From Flavivirga rizhaonensis (GTDB lineage Bacteria; Bacteroidota; Bacteroidia; Flavobacteriales; Flavobacteriaceae): DNA of 56,385 nt. The position numbers were made by a program, and so were the translations under genes. Shown piece after piece: positions 8,593-15,854 of this stretch (position 1 is the first letter of the stretch; every line of letters begins with the position of its first letter). A model generated the notes under the pieces. That model worked only from the letters and a program-made list of their open reading frames with translations. It searched no databases and had not been told where the DNA came from. Where the stretch lies: assembly GCF_004791695.1 (NCBI RefSeq), contig NZ_SRSO01000031.1, positions 1 to 56,385 on the forward strand, in the 5' to 3' direction.

Positions 8593-10890
8593 TTACTTCC
8601 TGCCAGCATTTTCTAACTCCCATTTTTCTTTATGCTGGGCATCTATGACCGCAATAGCAGTCATGTTTACAATTTCATCGACACTCGCACCTAATTGCAG
8701 AATGTGCACTGGCTTTTTCATACCCATCATAATAGGTCCAATAGAATCAGCTTCGTGTAATTCTTTTAATAATTTATAAGTAATATTTGCAGAATCAAGG
8801 TTTGGAAAAACTAATGCATTTACTTTCTTTCCAACCAATTTTGAAAACGGGAATTTTTCCCGAAGCATATCATCATTCAAAGCAAAATCTGTTTGCAATT
8901 CACCATCTACATTCATATCTGGAAAATGACGATGCAAATACGACACAGCTTCTCTAATTTTGGATGCCATTTCATTTTCTGATGATCCGAAATTAGAATA
9001 CGATACCATTGCTAATACAGGATCCATACCAAACATCTTAATGACTTTAGCCGTCATTTGAGTGATCTTAGCTAAATCCTTCGCACTAGGATTAATATTT
9101 ATAGAGGTGTCACTTAAAAATAAAGGACCTCTTTTTGTCATCATTAAATTGGTAGTTGCTATACGAGTCACGCCATGTACCATACCTATAAGTTCCAACA
9201 TGGGCTTTACTACTGTTGGATAATTGCGAGAATATCCCGAAATAAGCGCATCTGCATCACCTTCATTAACCATCATGGCAGCAAAATAATTACGCTCCCT
9301 CATTAAACGCTGTGCTGAATAATAGGTTACGCCTCTTCGTTTACGCTGCTCCCAATATACTTTAGCATACTTGTTTTTGCGATCGTTCTCTTCTTCCGTT
9401 TTTGGATCTATAATAGGAATATCTGCATCAAACTCAATTTCTGCTTTAAGCGTTTCTATGGTTTCTTTTCTACCTAATAGAATAGGATGTGCTATGCCTT
9501 CTTCGTATACTATTTGAGCTGCCTTTAAAACGTCCAATTGATCTGCTTCAGCAAATACCACACGTTTTGGGTTCAGTTTAGCTCTATTCAAGAGCAGCCT
9601 AACCAACTTATTATCAGAACCTAATCGTTCTAACAGTGAATCTTTATATTTTTCCCAATCAGTAATAGGTTGTTTAGCTACACCACTTTCCATAGCTGCT
9701 TTAGCTACTGCTGGAGGTACCTCGGCAACTAGTCGAGGATCAAAAGGTTTTGGTATAATATAATTTTTACCAAATGTGAGTCTGGTTTCTCCGTAAGCTA
9801 TATTAACTTGTTCAGGAACAGGTTCTTTCGCCAATTTTGCCAATGCTTTAACGGCAGCCATTTTCATAGCTTCGTTTATTTTTGTAGCGCGAACGTCTAA
9901 TGCTCCTCTAAATATAAATGGAAACCCTAACACATTATTCACCTGGTTAGGATGGTCGCTACGACCTGTAGCCATAATGATATCTTTACGAGTAGTAACA
10001 GCGATGTCGTATTTTATTTCTGGGTCTGGATTGGCCATAGCAAAAACAATTGGATTTTTTGCCATAGCTAACAACATGTCTGGAGATACAATATTTGCCA
10101 TTGAAAGTCCGATAAACACATCGGCATCTTTCATGGCCTCGTCTAAGGTATCTATTTTTCTGTGCGTAGCAAATTCTGCTTTTTCTTTAGTAAGGTTTTC
10201 TCTATCGTCTCTTATAACACCTTTACTATCCAGCATGACCATATTTTCTCGTTTTGCACCACAGGCTTGGTACAAACGAGAACAAGAAATAGCCGCAGCA
10301 CCAGCGCCACTTATTACTATTTTAACTTCTTCAATCTTTTTTTCTGCTAATTCCACAGCATTTATCAAAGCAGCAGCAGAAATAATAGCTGTACCATGTT
10401 GATCATCATGCATCACAGGAATATCCAACTCTTCCTTAAGACGTCTTTCTATTTCAAAAGCTTCAGGTGCTTTAATATCTTCTAAATTGATTCCACCAAA
10501 AGTAGGCGCTATCATTTTTACAGTTTGAATAAATTCATCAACATTTTCGGTTCCTACTTCGATATCAAATACATCAATATCTGCAAAAATCTTAAACAGA
10601 AGGCCTTTTCCTTCCATCACTGGCTTTGATGCTTCTGGGCCAATATTCCCTAGACCCAAAACTGCCGTTCCATTAGAAATTACGGCTACTAGATTTCCTT
10701 TTGCTGTATATCTATAAACATTGTCTTTGTTTTTTTCAATTTCCAAACAAGGTTCTGCTACACCTGGTGAATAGGCTAAAGACAAATCTCTTTGGCTTGC
10801 ATATTTTTTGGTTGGAACTACCGCTATCTTACCTGGTTTCGGTTTTGCGTGATATATAAGGGCCTCTCTTCGTTTGCTTTCTTCGCTCAT
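8593..10890 (-). CDS. maeB: NADP-dependent malic enzyme, phosphotransacetylase fusion type
   Basis: Encodes 765 residues, the size of MaeB-type malic enzymes. It oxidatively decarboxylates malate to pyruvate in the cytoplasm, making NADPH. The catalytic malic domain is at about 1-420, with SPGVAEPC near the N-terminus, DDQHGTAII in the active-site region and the nucleotide-binding glycines in VISGAGAAAISC. A phosphotransacetylase-like domain follows (about 430-760); in this family it is regulatory, binding acetyl-CoA, rather than catalytic. It is the first gene of the maeB-ruvA-sprA unit, and a TAnnTTTG promoter element lies 23-30 bp upstream. All motifs look intact. Confidence 0.95.
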   Translation of the reverse strand: MSEESKRREALIYHAKPKPGKIAVVPTKKYASQRDLSLAYSPGVAEPCLEIEKNKDNVYRYTAKGNLVAVISNGTAVLGLGNIGPEASKPVMEGKGLLFKIFADIDVFDIEVGTENVDEFIQTVKMIAPTFGGINLEDIKAPEAFEIERRLKEELDIPVMHDDQHGTAIISAAALINAVELAEKKIEEVKIVISGAGAAAISCSRLYQACGAKRENMVMLDSKGVIRDDRENLTKEKAEFATHRKIDTLDEAMKDADVFIGLSMANIVSPDMLLAMAKNPIVFAMANPDPEIKYDIAVTTRKDIIMATGRSDHPNQVNNVLGFPFIFRGALDVRATKINEAMKMAAVKALAKLAKEPVPEQVNIAYGETRLTFGKNYIIPKPFDPRLVAEVPPAVAKAAMESGVAKQPITDWEKYKDSLLERLGSDNKLVRLLLNRAKLNPKRVVFAEADQLDVLKAAQIVYEEGIAHPILLGRKETIETLKAEIEFDADIPIIDPKTEEENDRKNKYAKVYWEQRKRRGVTYYSAQRLMRERNYFAAMMVNEGDADALISGYSRNYPTVVKPMLELIGMVHGVTRIATTNLMMTKRGPLFLSDTSININPSAKDLAKITQMTAKVIKMFGMDPVLAMVSYSNFGSSENEMASKIREAVSYLHRHFPDMNVDGELQTDFALNDDMLREKFPFSKLVGKKVNALVFPNLDSANITYKLLKELHEADSIGPIMMGMKKPVHILQLGASVDEIVNMTAIAVIDAQHKEKWELENAGRK

Positions 10891-10912
10891 AATGGACTAA
10901 TTTTTAAAACTC

Positions 10913-10920
10913 CAAATATA
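10913..10920 (-). promoter_or_regulatory. -7 element of the maeB-ruvA-sprA promoter
   Basis: Read on the minus strand this is TATATTTG, an exact match to the Bacteroidota -7 consensus TAnnTTTG. A TTA, one base off the TTG of the -33 element, lies 19 bp further upstream. The leader to the maeB ATG would be only about 15 nt. Confidence 0.5.
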
Positions 10921-11067
10921 ACAATCCTATCTTACCTTTTAAGTGTTTAATACAATAAAAGAATTTTTTGAAACGAACTACCTCAAAGCAAAACCATAAC
11001 GGTACACTTCGACAAATTCAGCACAGGTTTTGTCCTTTGAGATAAAAGTCAAAATTCTTATATTTAT

Positions 11068-11160
11068 CTAGTATAGAGCGTCAAGAAATCCTTTTTGATT
11101 AAAAGCTGATATTGCAGATAGGTTTATTTGGTCATTTTGGTAAGTTTTCGCATCCAACAT
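11068..11160 (-). CDS. possible 30-residue ORF directly after queG
   Basis: An ATG lies 3 nt beyond the queG stop and opens a frame of 30 codons ending at TAG (11070-11068). The peptide begins MLDAKTYQNDQINLSAISAF and resembles nothing I know. The tight spacing would allow translational coupling, but the frame could equally be chance or the remnant of a longer gene. It is weakly supported. Confidence 0.2.
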   Translation of the reverse strand: MLDAKTYQNDQINLSAISAFNQKGFLDALY

Positions 11161-11163
11161 AAT

Positions 11164-12090
11164 TTATCTTTTTAAAAATTCAATATTTCTTTTTAAACCT
11201 GAAAACTTAGCACGCTTAACTGCAGATTTTTGAAATACTTTTTTGAAGGTATCTTCTGTAATTTCTTCCCAATCTTTTTTAGTCATGGATAACAATTCGG
11301 GATGCGGGTTAAAAAGTGGTTCGCTATGTGGTTTCGAGAATCGATTCCACGGGCATACATCCTGGCATACATCGCAACCAAACATCCAATCTTCAAATTG
11401 TCCTTTAAATTCTGTTGGAATATTTTCTTTTAATTCTATGGTGAAATAAGAAATACATTTGCTTCCATCTACTACATAAGGTTCTGCTATTGCTTGTGTT
11501 GGACAGGCATCAATACATGCTGTACATGTGCCACAATGATCTGTTGTTGGTAAATCGTATTCTAAATCTAAATCGATAATAAGTTCTGCAATAAAATAAA
11601 AAGAGCCTACTTGTTGGGTTATTAAATTGCTATGCTTCCCTATCCAACCCAATCCGCTTTTTGCTGCCCAGGCTTTGTCTAAAACGGGAGCGGAATCTAC
11701 AAAAGCTCGTCCTTCTACCTCTCCTATTTCTTCTTCTATAAAATTTAAGAGTGATTTGAGTTTATCTTTTATTATGAAATGGTAGTCTCTTCCATACGCA
11801 TATTTACTAATTTTTGGAGCGGTCTTGTCTTGTTGAAATTCTGATGGATAATAATTTAATAACAGAGTAACAACACTTTTGGAACCTTCTACCAGTTTTG
11901 TTGGGTCTAGACGTTTATCGAAATGATTTTCCATATAATGCATTTGTCCATGCATATTCTTATTTAACCAATTTTCTAATCTTGGGGCTTCTTCTTCTAA
12001 AAACTGGGCTTTGCTTATACCACATGATAAAAACCCTAGGCGCTTGGCTTCGGTTTTAATAAGAGTTGTATGTTTTGATTTTGAATTCAT
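11164..12090 (-). CDS. queG: epoxyqueuosine reductase QueG
   Basis: Encodes 308 residues. QueG carries out the last step of queuosine synthesis, reducing epoxyqueuosine to queuosine in the wobble position of GUN tRNAs with a cobalamin cofactor and two [4Fe-4S] clusters. The ferredoxin-like cysteines are present in CGTCTACIDACP (about residues 187-198) and CDVCQDVCPWN (about 240-250). The upstream WAAKSGLGWIGKHSNLI segment is characteristic of the family. It is slightly shorter than the Escherichia coli protein, which carries extra C-terminal sequence; the lack of HEAT-like repeats is usual in many bacteria. It stands alone, with repeat-rich spacers on both sides. Confidence 0.95.
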   Translation of the reverse strand: MNSKSKHTTLIKTEAKRLGFLSCGISKAQFLEEEAPRLENWLNKNMHGQMHYMENHFDKRLDPTKLVEGSKSVVTLLLNYYPSEFQQDKTAPKISKYAYGRDYHFIIKDKLKSLLNFIEEEIGEVEGRAFVDSAPVLDKAWAAKSGLGWIGKHSNLITQQVGSFYFIAELIIDLDLEYDLPTTDHCGTCTACIDACPTQAIAEPYVVDGSKCISYFTIELKENIPTEFKGQFEDWMFGCDVCQDVCPWNRFSKPHSEPLFNPHPELLSMTKKDWEEITEDTFKKVFQKSAVKRAKFSGLKRNIEFLKR

Positions 12091-12239
12091 TCTTCTATTG
12101 GGCTTCGACTGCGATCAGCCTGACATTACAACTGATACTTTCTTGAGGCTTCGACGCACTTCTGATATTATCACAACTTATTTGTGCTAAACTTTCTTTT
12201 TAATATAATTATGTTGTAAATATAAATGAATTCTATGAT

Positions 12240-12263
12240 GTCACACTGAGCGCAGTCGAAGTG
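12240..12263 (+). repeat. dispersed repeat, GTCA..CTGAGCGCAGTCGAAG orientation
   Basis: One of about ten copies in the window of a short intergenic repeat, consensus GTCANNCTGAGCGCAGTCGAAG. This one reads forward and ends 10 bp from the stop codon of the first GIY-YIG gene. An opposite-orientation copy lies just upstream of that gene at 12598-12625. A further opposite-orientation copy at 12101-12126 follows queG's start. Confidence 0.8.
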
Positions 12264-12273
12264 CTTATTTAAC

Positions 12274-12585
12274 TTATTCATTATATTTATAATGGGTAGC
12301 ATTTCTACACTCAGAAAGTATTTGAAGCATATCAAATTGATCATTTATTAATGCTTGTTTTTTTAGTCTAGTCCATCCTTTAATTTTCTTTTCAAAATAA
12401 ATAGCTTGCAAAACATCATTAAATTCTTGATAAAATTCTAATACTAAAGGTCTTCTTTTATATGTATATGAATCTCTTTTGTATCCATATTCATGCTCTT
12501 TGAAACGTTTTTCGATATTATTAGTTATTCCTGTATAATAGGAATCATCTGCACATTTTATAATATAAACGTAATATAAATACAT
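12274..12585 (-). CDS. small GIY-YIG nuclease, copy 1
   Basis: Encodes 103 residues, a stand-alone GIY-YIG domain of the YhbQ/UPF0213-like group. The motif appears as YVY (residues 5-7) and YTG (17-19), followed by the conserved Arg in NIEKRFKEH and the metal-binding Glu in YFEKKIKGW, so the catalytic set seems complete. The family cuts DNA with one divalent metal; the cellular role of these single-domain forms is unknown. The second copy at 12874-13185 differs at 9 of 103 residues, several of them near the C-terminus. Copies of the dispersed GTCA..CTGAGCG repeat lie in inverted orientation immediately outside the gene. It could be domesticated or the sole gene of a small mobile unit. Confidence 0.9.
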   Translation of the reverse strand: MYLYYVYIIKCADDSYYTGITNNIEKRFKEHEYGYKRDSYTYKRRPLVLEFYQEFNDVLQAIYFEKKIKGWTRLKKQALINDQFDMLQILSECRNATHYKYNE

Positions 12586-12597
12586 ATAGTTTTTTAT

Positions 12598-12625
12598 GGG
12601 CTTCGACTGTGTTCTCAGCCTGACA
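12598..12625 (-). repeat. dispersed repeat, opposite orientation
   Basis: It reads GGGCTTCGACTG then TCTCAGCCTGACA on the plus strand, an inverted and slightly diverged partner of 12240-12263. It begins 12 bp upstream of the first GIY-YIG start codon. Confidence 0.7.
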
Positions 12626-12749
12626 AACTGATATTTTACTTTAGTTTATCTCGAGCGTAACCGAAGCGCTCAGCTCTACATTACGTCTACATTACGGTAA
12701 CTTACCTATATTAATTAAGCTTTCTATTTTAAAATTATAATTAATACGT

Positions 12750-12804
12750 GTAAATATAAATGAATTCTATGATGTCACACTGAGCGCAGTCGAAGTGCTT
12801 ATTT
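12750..12804 (+). repeat. second copy of a roughly 55-bp flank of the GIY-YIG genes
   Basis: The stretch from GTAAATATAAATGAATTC through the dispersed repeat to GTGCTTATTTAAC matches 12216-12270 essentially base for base. The flank copies are 534 bp apart while the genes are 600 bp apart, because 66 bp (including a further repeat copy at 12823-12844) were gained beside the second gene. This shows a segmental tandem duplication of gene plus flank. Confidence 0.8.
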
Positions 12805-12844
12805 AACGATTAACAACTTTAGGGCTTCGACTGCGCTCCTGACA
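12774..12844. repeat. inverted pair of the dispersed repeat, hairpin-forming
   Basis: A forward copy (12774-12797) and a reverse copy (12823-12844) face each other across 25 bp. The shared arm GAGCGCAGTCGAAG is a perfect 14-bp inverted repeat, so the RNA or single-stranded DNA could fold. It has the same end arrangement as the GIY-YIG unit but no gene inside, like the paired REP units of other bacteria. Confidence 0.65.
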
Positions 12845-12873
12845 AAATAGATAAAAATTTAACAATCGTAAAC

Positions 12874-13185
12874 TTAATCTTTATACTTACAATGTGTAGC
12901 ATTTTGACATTCTGAAAGTATTTGAAGCATATCAAAATTTCCATTTATTAATGCTTGCTTTTTAGCTCTAGTCCATCCTTTAATTTTCTTTTCAAAATAA
13001 ATAGCTTGCAAAACATCATTAAATTCTTGATAAAATTCTAATACTAAAGGTCTTCTTTTATATGTATACGAATCTCTTTTGTATCCATATTCATACTCTT
13101 TGAAACGTTTTTCGATATTATTAGTTATTCCTGTATAATAGGAATCATCTGAGCATTTTATAATGTAGACGTAATATAAATACAT
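12874..13185 (-). CDS. small GIY-YIG nuclease, copy 2
   Basis: Encodes 103 residues and is about 91% identical to the protein at 12274-12585. Differences include Ala to Ser at 12, His to Tyr at 31, Leu to Ala at 74 and changes in the last ten residues. The YVY and YTG motifs, the Arg after EK and the Glu in FEKK are kept, so both copies seem under selection or are recently duplicated. A reverse copy of the dispersed repeat (13201-13226) begins 15 bp upstream of the start, and another inverted pair (12774-12844) lies 29 bp beyond the stop. Role unknown; see copy 1. Confidence 0.9.
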   Translation of the reverse strand: MYLYYVYIIKCSDDSYYTGITNNIEKRFKEYEYGYKRDSYTYKRRPLVLEFYQEFNDVLQAIYFEKKIKGWTRAKKQALINGNFDMLQILSECQNATHCKYKD

Positions 13186-13200
13186 GTTTAGTTTTTTATG

Positions 13201-13226
13201 GGCTTCGACTCCGCTCAGCCTGACAT
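13201..13226 (-). repeat. dispersed repeat between the P450 gene and GIY-YIG copy 2
   Basis: It reads GGCTTCGACTCCGCTCAGCC then TGACAT, in the same orientation as 12598-12625, and lies 12 bp beyond the P450 stop codon. A degenerate copy also follows the ruvB stop at 14607-14629. Confidence 0.75.
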
Positions 13227-13237
13227 TATAGTACTCT

Positions 13238-14575
13238 TTAGTCTTTTAAAGTAAACTTCAATTTAACATCAACAGGTTTTAGAGTAATTAAAGGGTTCGT
13301 TTTTATCGTATTATTATCGGTAGATATATGAAACTTTTTTAATATGGTATTAACTGCTAAAATCATTTCATACATCGCAAAGTTATTACCTATACATAAT
13401 CTTGGTCCTGCGCCAAATGGCATATAATAAGGCATGATGCCTTTTCTGTTTTCTTCAAAAAAACGAGATGGTTTAAATACTTCTGGGTTGTCCCAATAGT
13501 TTTTATTTCTATGTAATTCATAGATGGATGCACCTATAATGGTTCCTTTTTTTAATACATAGTCATCTATTTTATCGTCTTCAATATTTACTCTATCTGT
13601 TATCCAGGCTGGTGGATATAAGCGAAGACTTTCTTCAACACAACACTTTGTGTAATTTAACTGAGAAATTTCTTGAAGAGGTGTTAAGTTTTTAGCACTC
13701 GTTTCTTCAACCTCAGTTTTAACCTTAGTCAAAGCTTCTTTATTTAAAGCCAATAGTTTTAACGTAAATGTTAAAGCATTAGCTGTTGTTTCATGACCCG
13801 CTACAAACAAAATTAATATTTCATCAATTAATTGCTCGTTAGTCATGGTTGTTCCATCTTCATAGGTTGCAGATAGTAACATATCTAAAAGATCGTCGTG
13901 TTCATCAGCCGACTCACGCCTCTGATCAATAATCGTATTGATAATACTTCGGCTCTCTTTTACCAATTTCATATGGTATTTAATCTCGCCTGTTAGGGTA
14001 TACCATAGTTTCTTATATGGCATCCTTAATTCTTTAACAATAAACAATTGCAGTTTTTCAATAATAAACTGTAATCGTTTCAAAGTGTCTCTTTCTGCTG
14101 AAAAATTAAATAATGATTTAGCGACTACTTCAAACGCTAACTCATTCATTATTGGATATAAATCAACAAAGCCCTCTGTATCAATTCTATTTACTTGTAC
14201 ATTAATAGCGTTATCTATAATCTCTACAAGATTTTGAATTTTCTCTTTATGAAATGCGGGTTGAATTAACCGACGTTGCTTTAACCAATAATCACCGCTT
14301 GAAGTTAATAAACCGTAACCAACATATTTTGATAAATAGGTGGTTTGAATTTTAGATTTATAATATACCTTATGGTTTTTCTGAAGCATGTGTTTTGTAA
14401 CAACAGCATCTCGTGTTAAAACGATGTGTCCATAAAAAGGAGATTTGATTGCAAACGTGTCGCCTACCTCATTAAACCATTTATTATGAAATGGAATGGG
14501 GTTCTTTGCTATAGTAGATGATTTTATTAAAAATTTATAAAAGGGAACTTTATTGGGGTACTTGTATTTTGGCAT
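13238..14575 (-). CDS. cytochrome P450
   Basis: Encodes 445 residues, the normal size for a soluble bacterial P450. It inserts one oxygen atom from O2 into an organic substrate using electrons from a redox partner. Key motifs are complete: AGHETTA in the I helix (oxygen activation), EESLR (ExxR of the K helix), and FGAGPRLCIG near residue 390, whose Cys binds the haem iron. No membrane anchor is visible. No ferredoxin or reductase gene is adjacent, so the electron donor is encoded elsewhere. Sequence style resembles the CYP102/CYP4-like fatty-acid hydroxylase branch common in marine Bacteroidota, but the substrate cannot be told. It lies 74 bp after ruvB and may be read from the same promoter. 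Confidence 0.95.
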   Translation of the reverse strand: MPKYKYPNKVPFYKFLIKSSTIAKNPIPFHNKWFNEVGDTFAIKSPFYGHIVLTRDAVVTKHMLQKNHKVYYKSKIQTTYLSKYVGYGLLTSSGDYWLKQRRLIQPAFHKEKIQNLVEIIDNAINVQVNRIDTEGFVDLYPIMNELAFEVVAKSLFNFSAERDTLKRLQFIIEKLQLFIVKELRMPYKKLWYTLTGEIKYHMKLVKESRSIINTIIDQRRESADEHDDLLDMLLSATYEDGTTMTNEQLIDEILILFVAGHETTANALTFTLKLLALNKEALTKVKTEVEETSAKNLTPLQEISQLNYTKCCVEESLRLYPPAWITDRVNIEDDKIDDYVLKKGTIIGASIYELHRNKNYWDNPEVFKPSRFFEENRKGIMPYYMPFGAGPRLCIGNNFAMYEMILAVNTILKKFHISTDNNTIKTNPLITLKPVDVKLKFTLKD

Positions 14576-14649
14576 GCTTAAATTATTAAATAAGATTCTG
14601 AAATAACCTTTCGACTGCGCTCAAGGGGACATATCAGAATGGTCTAGAG

Positions 14650-15672
14650 TTAAAATAATCCGCCTTGAATATCTCCTTTTATTCTACCTAAATGTTTATA
14701 TGCTTGCTCGGTAACTTCTCTCCCACGAGGTGTGCGCATAATAAACCCTTGCTGAATTAAAAAGGGCTCATACACTTCTTCTATGGTTTCTGGACTTTCA
14801 CTAACTGCTGTGGCTATAGTTGTAATCCCTACAGGACCTCCTTTAAATTTATCTATGATGGTTGATAGAATTTTGTTATCCATTTCATCCAATCCATGTG
14901 CATCTACATTTAAGGCTTCTAATGCAAACTTTGCAATTTTTATATCGATGGTTCCATTACCTTTTATTTGAGCAAAATCCCGAACGCGACGTAATAAAGC
15001 ATTTGCTATTCTTGGAGTTCCTCTGCTTCGTCCTGCAATTTCTATAGCTGCTTCCATAGATATTGGCATATTTAAAATGCTGGCACTTCGTTGTATAATG
15101 GTTGTTAGTAAATCCGTTTTATAATATTGCAATCTACTTTGAATACCAAAACGGGCACGCATTGGTGCCGTTAATAATCCTGAACGGGTTGTAGCTCCTA
15201 CTAAGGTAAACGGATTTAAATTAATTTGCACGGATCGTGCATTAGGTCCCGACTCAATCATAATATCAATCTTATAGTCTTCCATTGCAGAATATAAATA
15301 CTCTTCTACGATGGGACTCAACCGATGAATTTCATCTATAAACAATACATCGCGTTCATCTAAATTGGTTAGTAAACCTGCTAGATCGCCTGGTTTATCT
15401 AAAACAGGTCCCGATGTTACTTTTATACCTACACTTAATTCGTTAGCTAAAATATATGCTAAAGTTGTTTTTCCCAGACCTGGAGGCCCATGAAATAGTG
15501 TATGATCTAATGCTTCTGTTCTTAAGTTCGCTGCTTGAACAAATATTTGAAGGTTCTCTAAAACTTGATCCTGACCTGTAAAATCATCAAATGATAATGG
15601 TCTTAATTTTTTTTCTACATCTAATTCCTCTGGAGAGAAATTTTCGTTGGATGGATCTAGATTTTCGTTCAT
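14650..15672 (-). CDS. ruvB: Holliday junction ATP-dependent helicase RuvB
   Basis: Encodes 340 residues, the usual length. RuvB forms hexameric rings that pump DNA through the RuvA-bound junction using ATP. Visible motifs are Walker A GPPGLGKTT (residues 62-70), Walker B LFIDEIHRL, sensor 1 GATTRSGLL with the arginine-finger region MRARFG just after, and a C-terminal winged helix (about 265-340) ending in GREVTEQAYKHLG. It is separated from ruvA by about 6 kb. The upstream gap carries degenerate dispersed repeats (15681-15709 and 15726-15749). Confidence 0.97.
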   Translation of the reverse strand: MNENLDPSNENFSPEELDVEKKLRPLSFDDFTGQDQVLENLQIFVQAANLRTEALDHTLFHGPPGLGKTTLAYILANELSVGIKVTSGPVLDKPGDLAGLLTNLDERDVLFIDEIHRLSPIVEEYLYSAMEDYKIDIMIESGPNARSVQINLNPFTLVGATTRSGLLTAPMRARFGIQSRLQYYKTDLLTTIIQRSASILNMPISMEAAIEIAGRSRGTPRIANALLRRVRDFAQIKGNGTIDIKIAKFALEALNVDAHGLDEMDNKILSTIIDKFKGGPVGITTIATAVSESPETIEEVYEPFLIQQGFIMRTPRGREVTEQAYKHLGRIKGDIQGGLF

Positions 15673-15725
15673 ATTTGTAGACTCCTTTGACTGTGCTTAG
15701 GATGACATTAGTTCAGTTTAAATAG

Positions 15726-15749
15726 GTTCCCGCCTTCGCGAGAATGACA
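15726..15749. repeat. second type of dispersed intergenic repeat
   Basis: It reads GTTCCCGCCTTCGCGAGAAT then GACA on the plus strand. GTCATTCTCGCGAAGGCGGG-like sequences are frequent intergenic repeats in Flavobacteriaceae. It lies between ruvB and the terminator of the type B cargo operon. Confidence 0.5.
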
Positions 15750-15777
15750 AAAAAGTTGAGTACAAGCAAATATAATC

Positions 15778-15805
15778 AAAAAGCCTTTCCAATTAGGAAA
15801 GGCTT
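15778..15805 (-). terminator. terminator of the type B T9SS cargo operon
   Basis: A 10-bp perfect stem AAGCCTTTCC/GGAAAGGCTT (15781-15790 and 15796-15805) with a 5-nt loop is followed on the minus strand by TTT. It lies 50 bp beyond the stop of the OmpA-family gene. Confidence 0.85.
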
Positions 15806-15854
15806 AAGCAAATAATTTGGTTAAAATTATGGCTAGTTATAAATGGTTGGTTGG

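Larger units (their letters stand above)
12240..12625 (-). mobile_element. candidate 386-bp GIY-YIG unit with inverted repeat ends, copy 1
   Basis: The ends are GTCACACTGAGCGCAGTCGA at 12240 and, as reverse complement, TGTCAGGCTGAGAACACAGT from 12625. They enclose a single small nuclease gene with only 10-12 bp to spare on each side. That compactness, and the presence of a second, diverged copy 600 bp away, suggest a small transposable or repeat-spreading unit. Mobility is an inference; no target-site duplication is claimed. Confidence 0.4.

Noticed and set aside
9977..10402. 141-codon frame antisense to maeB
   Set aside because: It is fully contained in the malic enzyme gene, whose motifs are intact; the product has no recognisable features.
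12216..13226. Could the repeats be a CRISPR array?
   Set aside because: The copies are irregularly spaced, in both orientations, and separated by genes; there are no cas genes.
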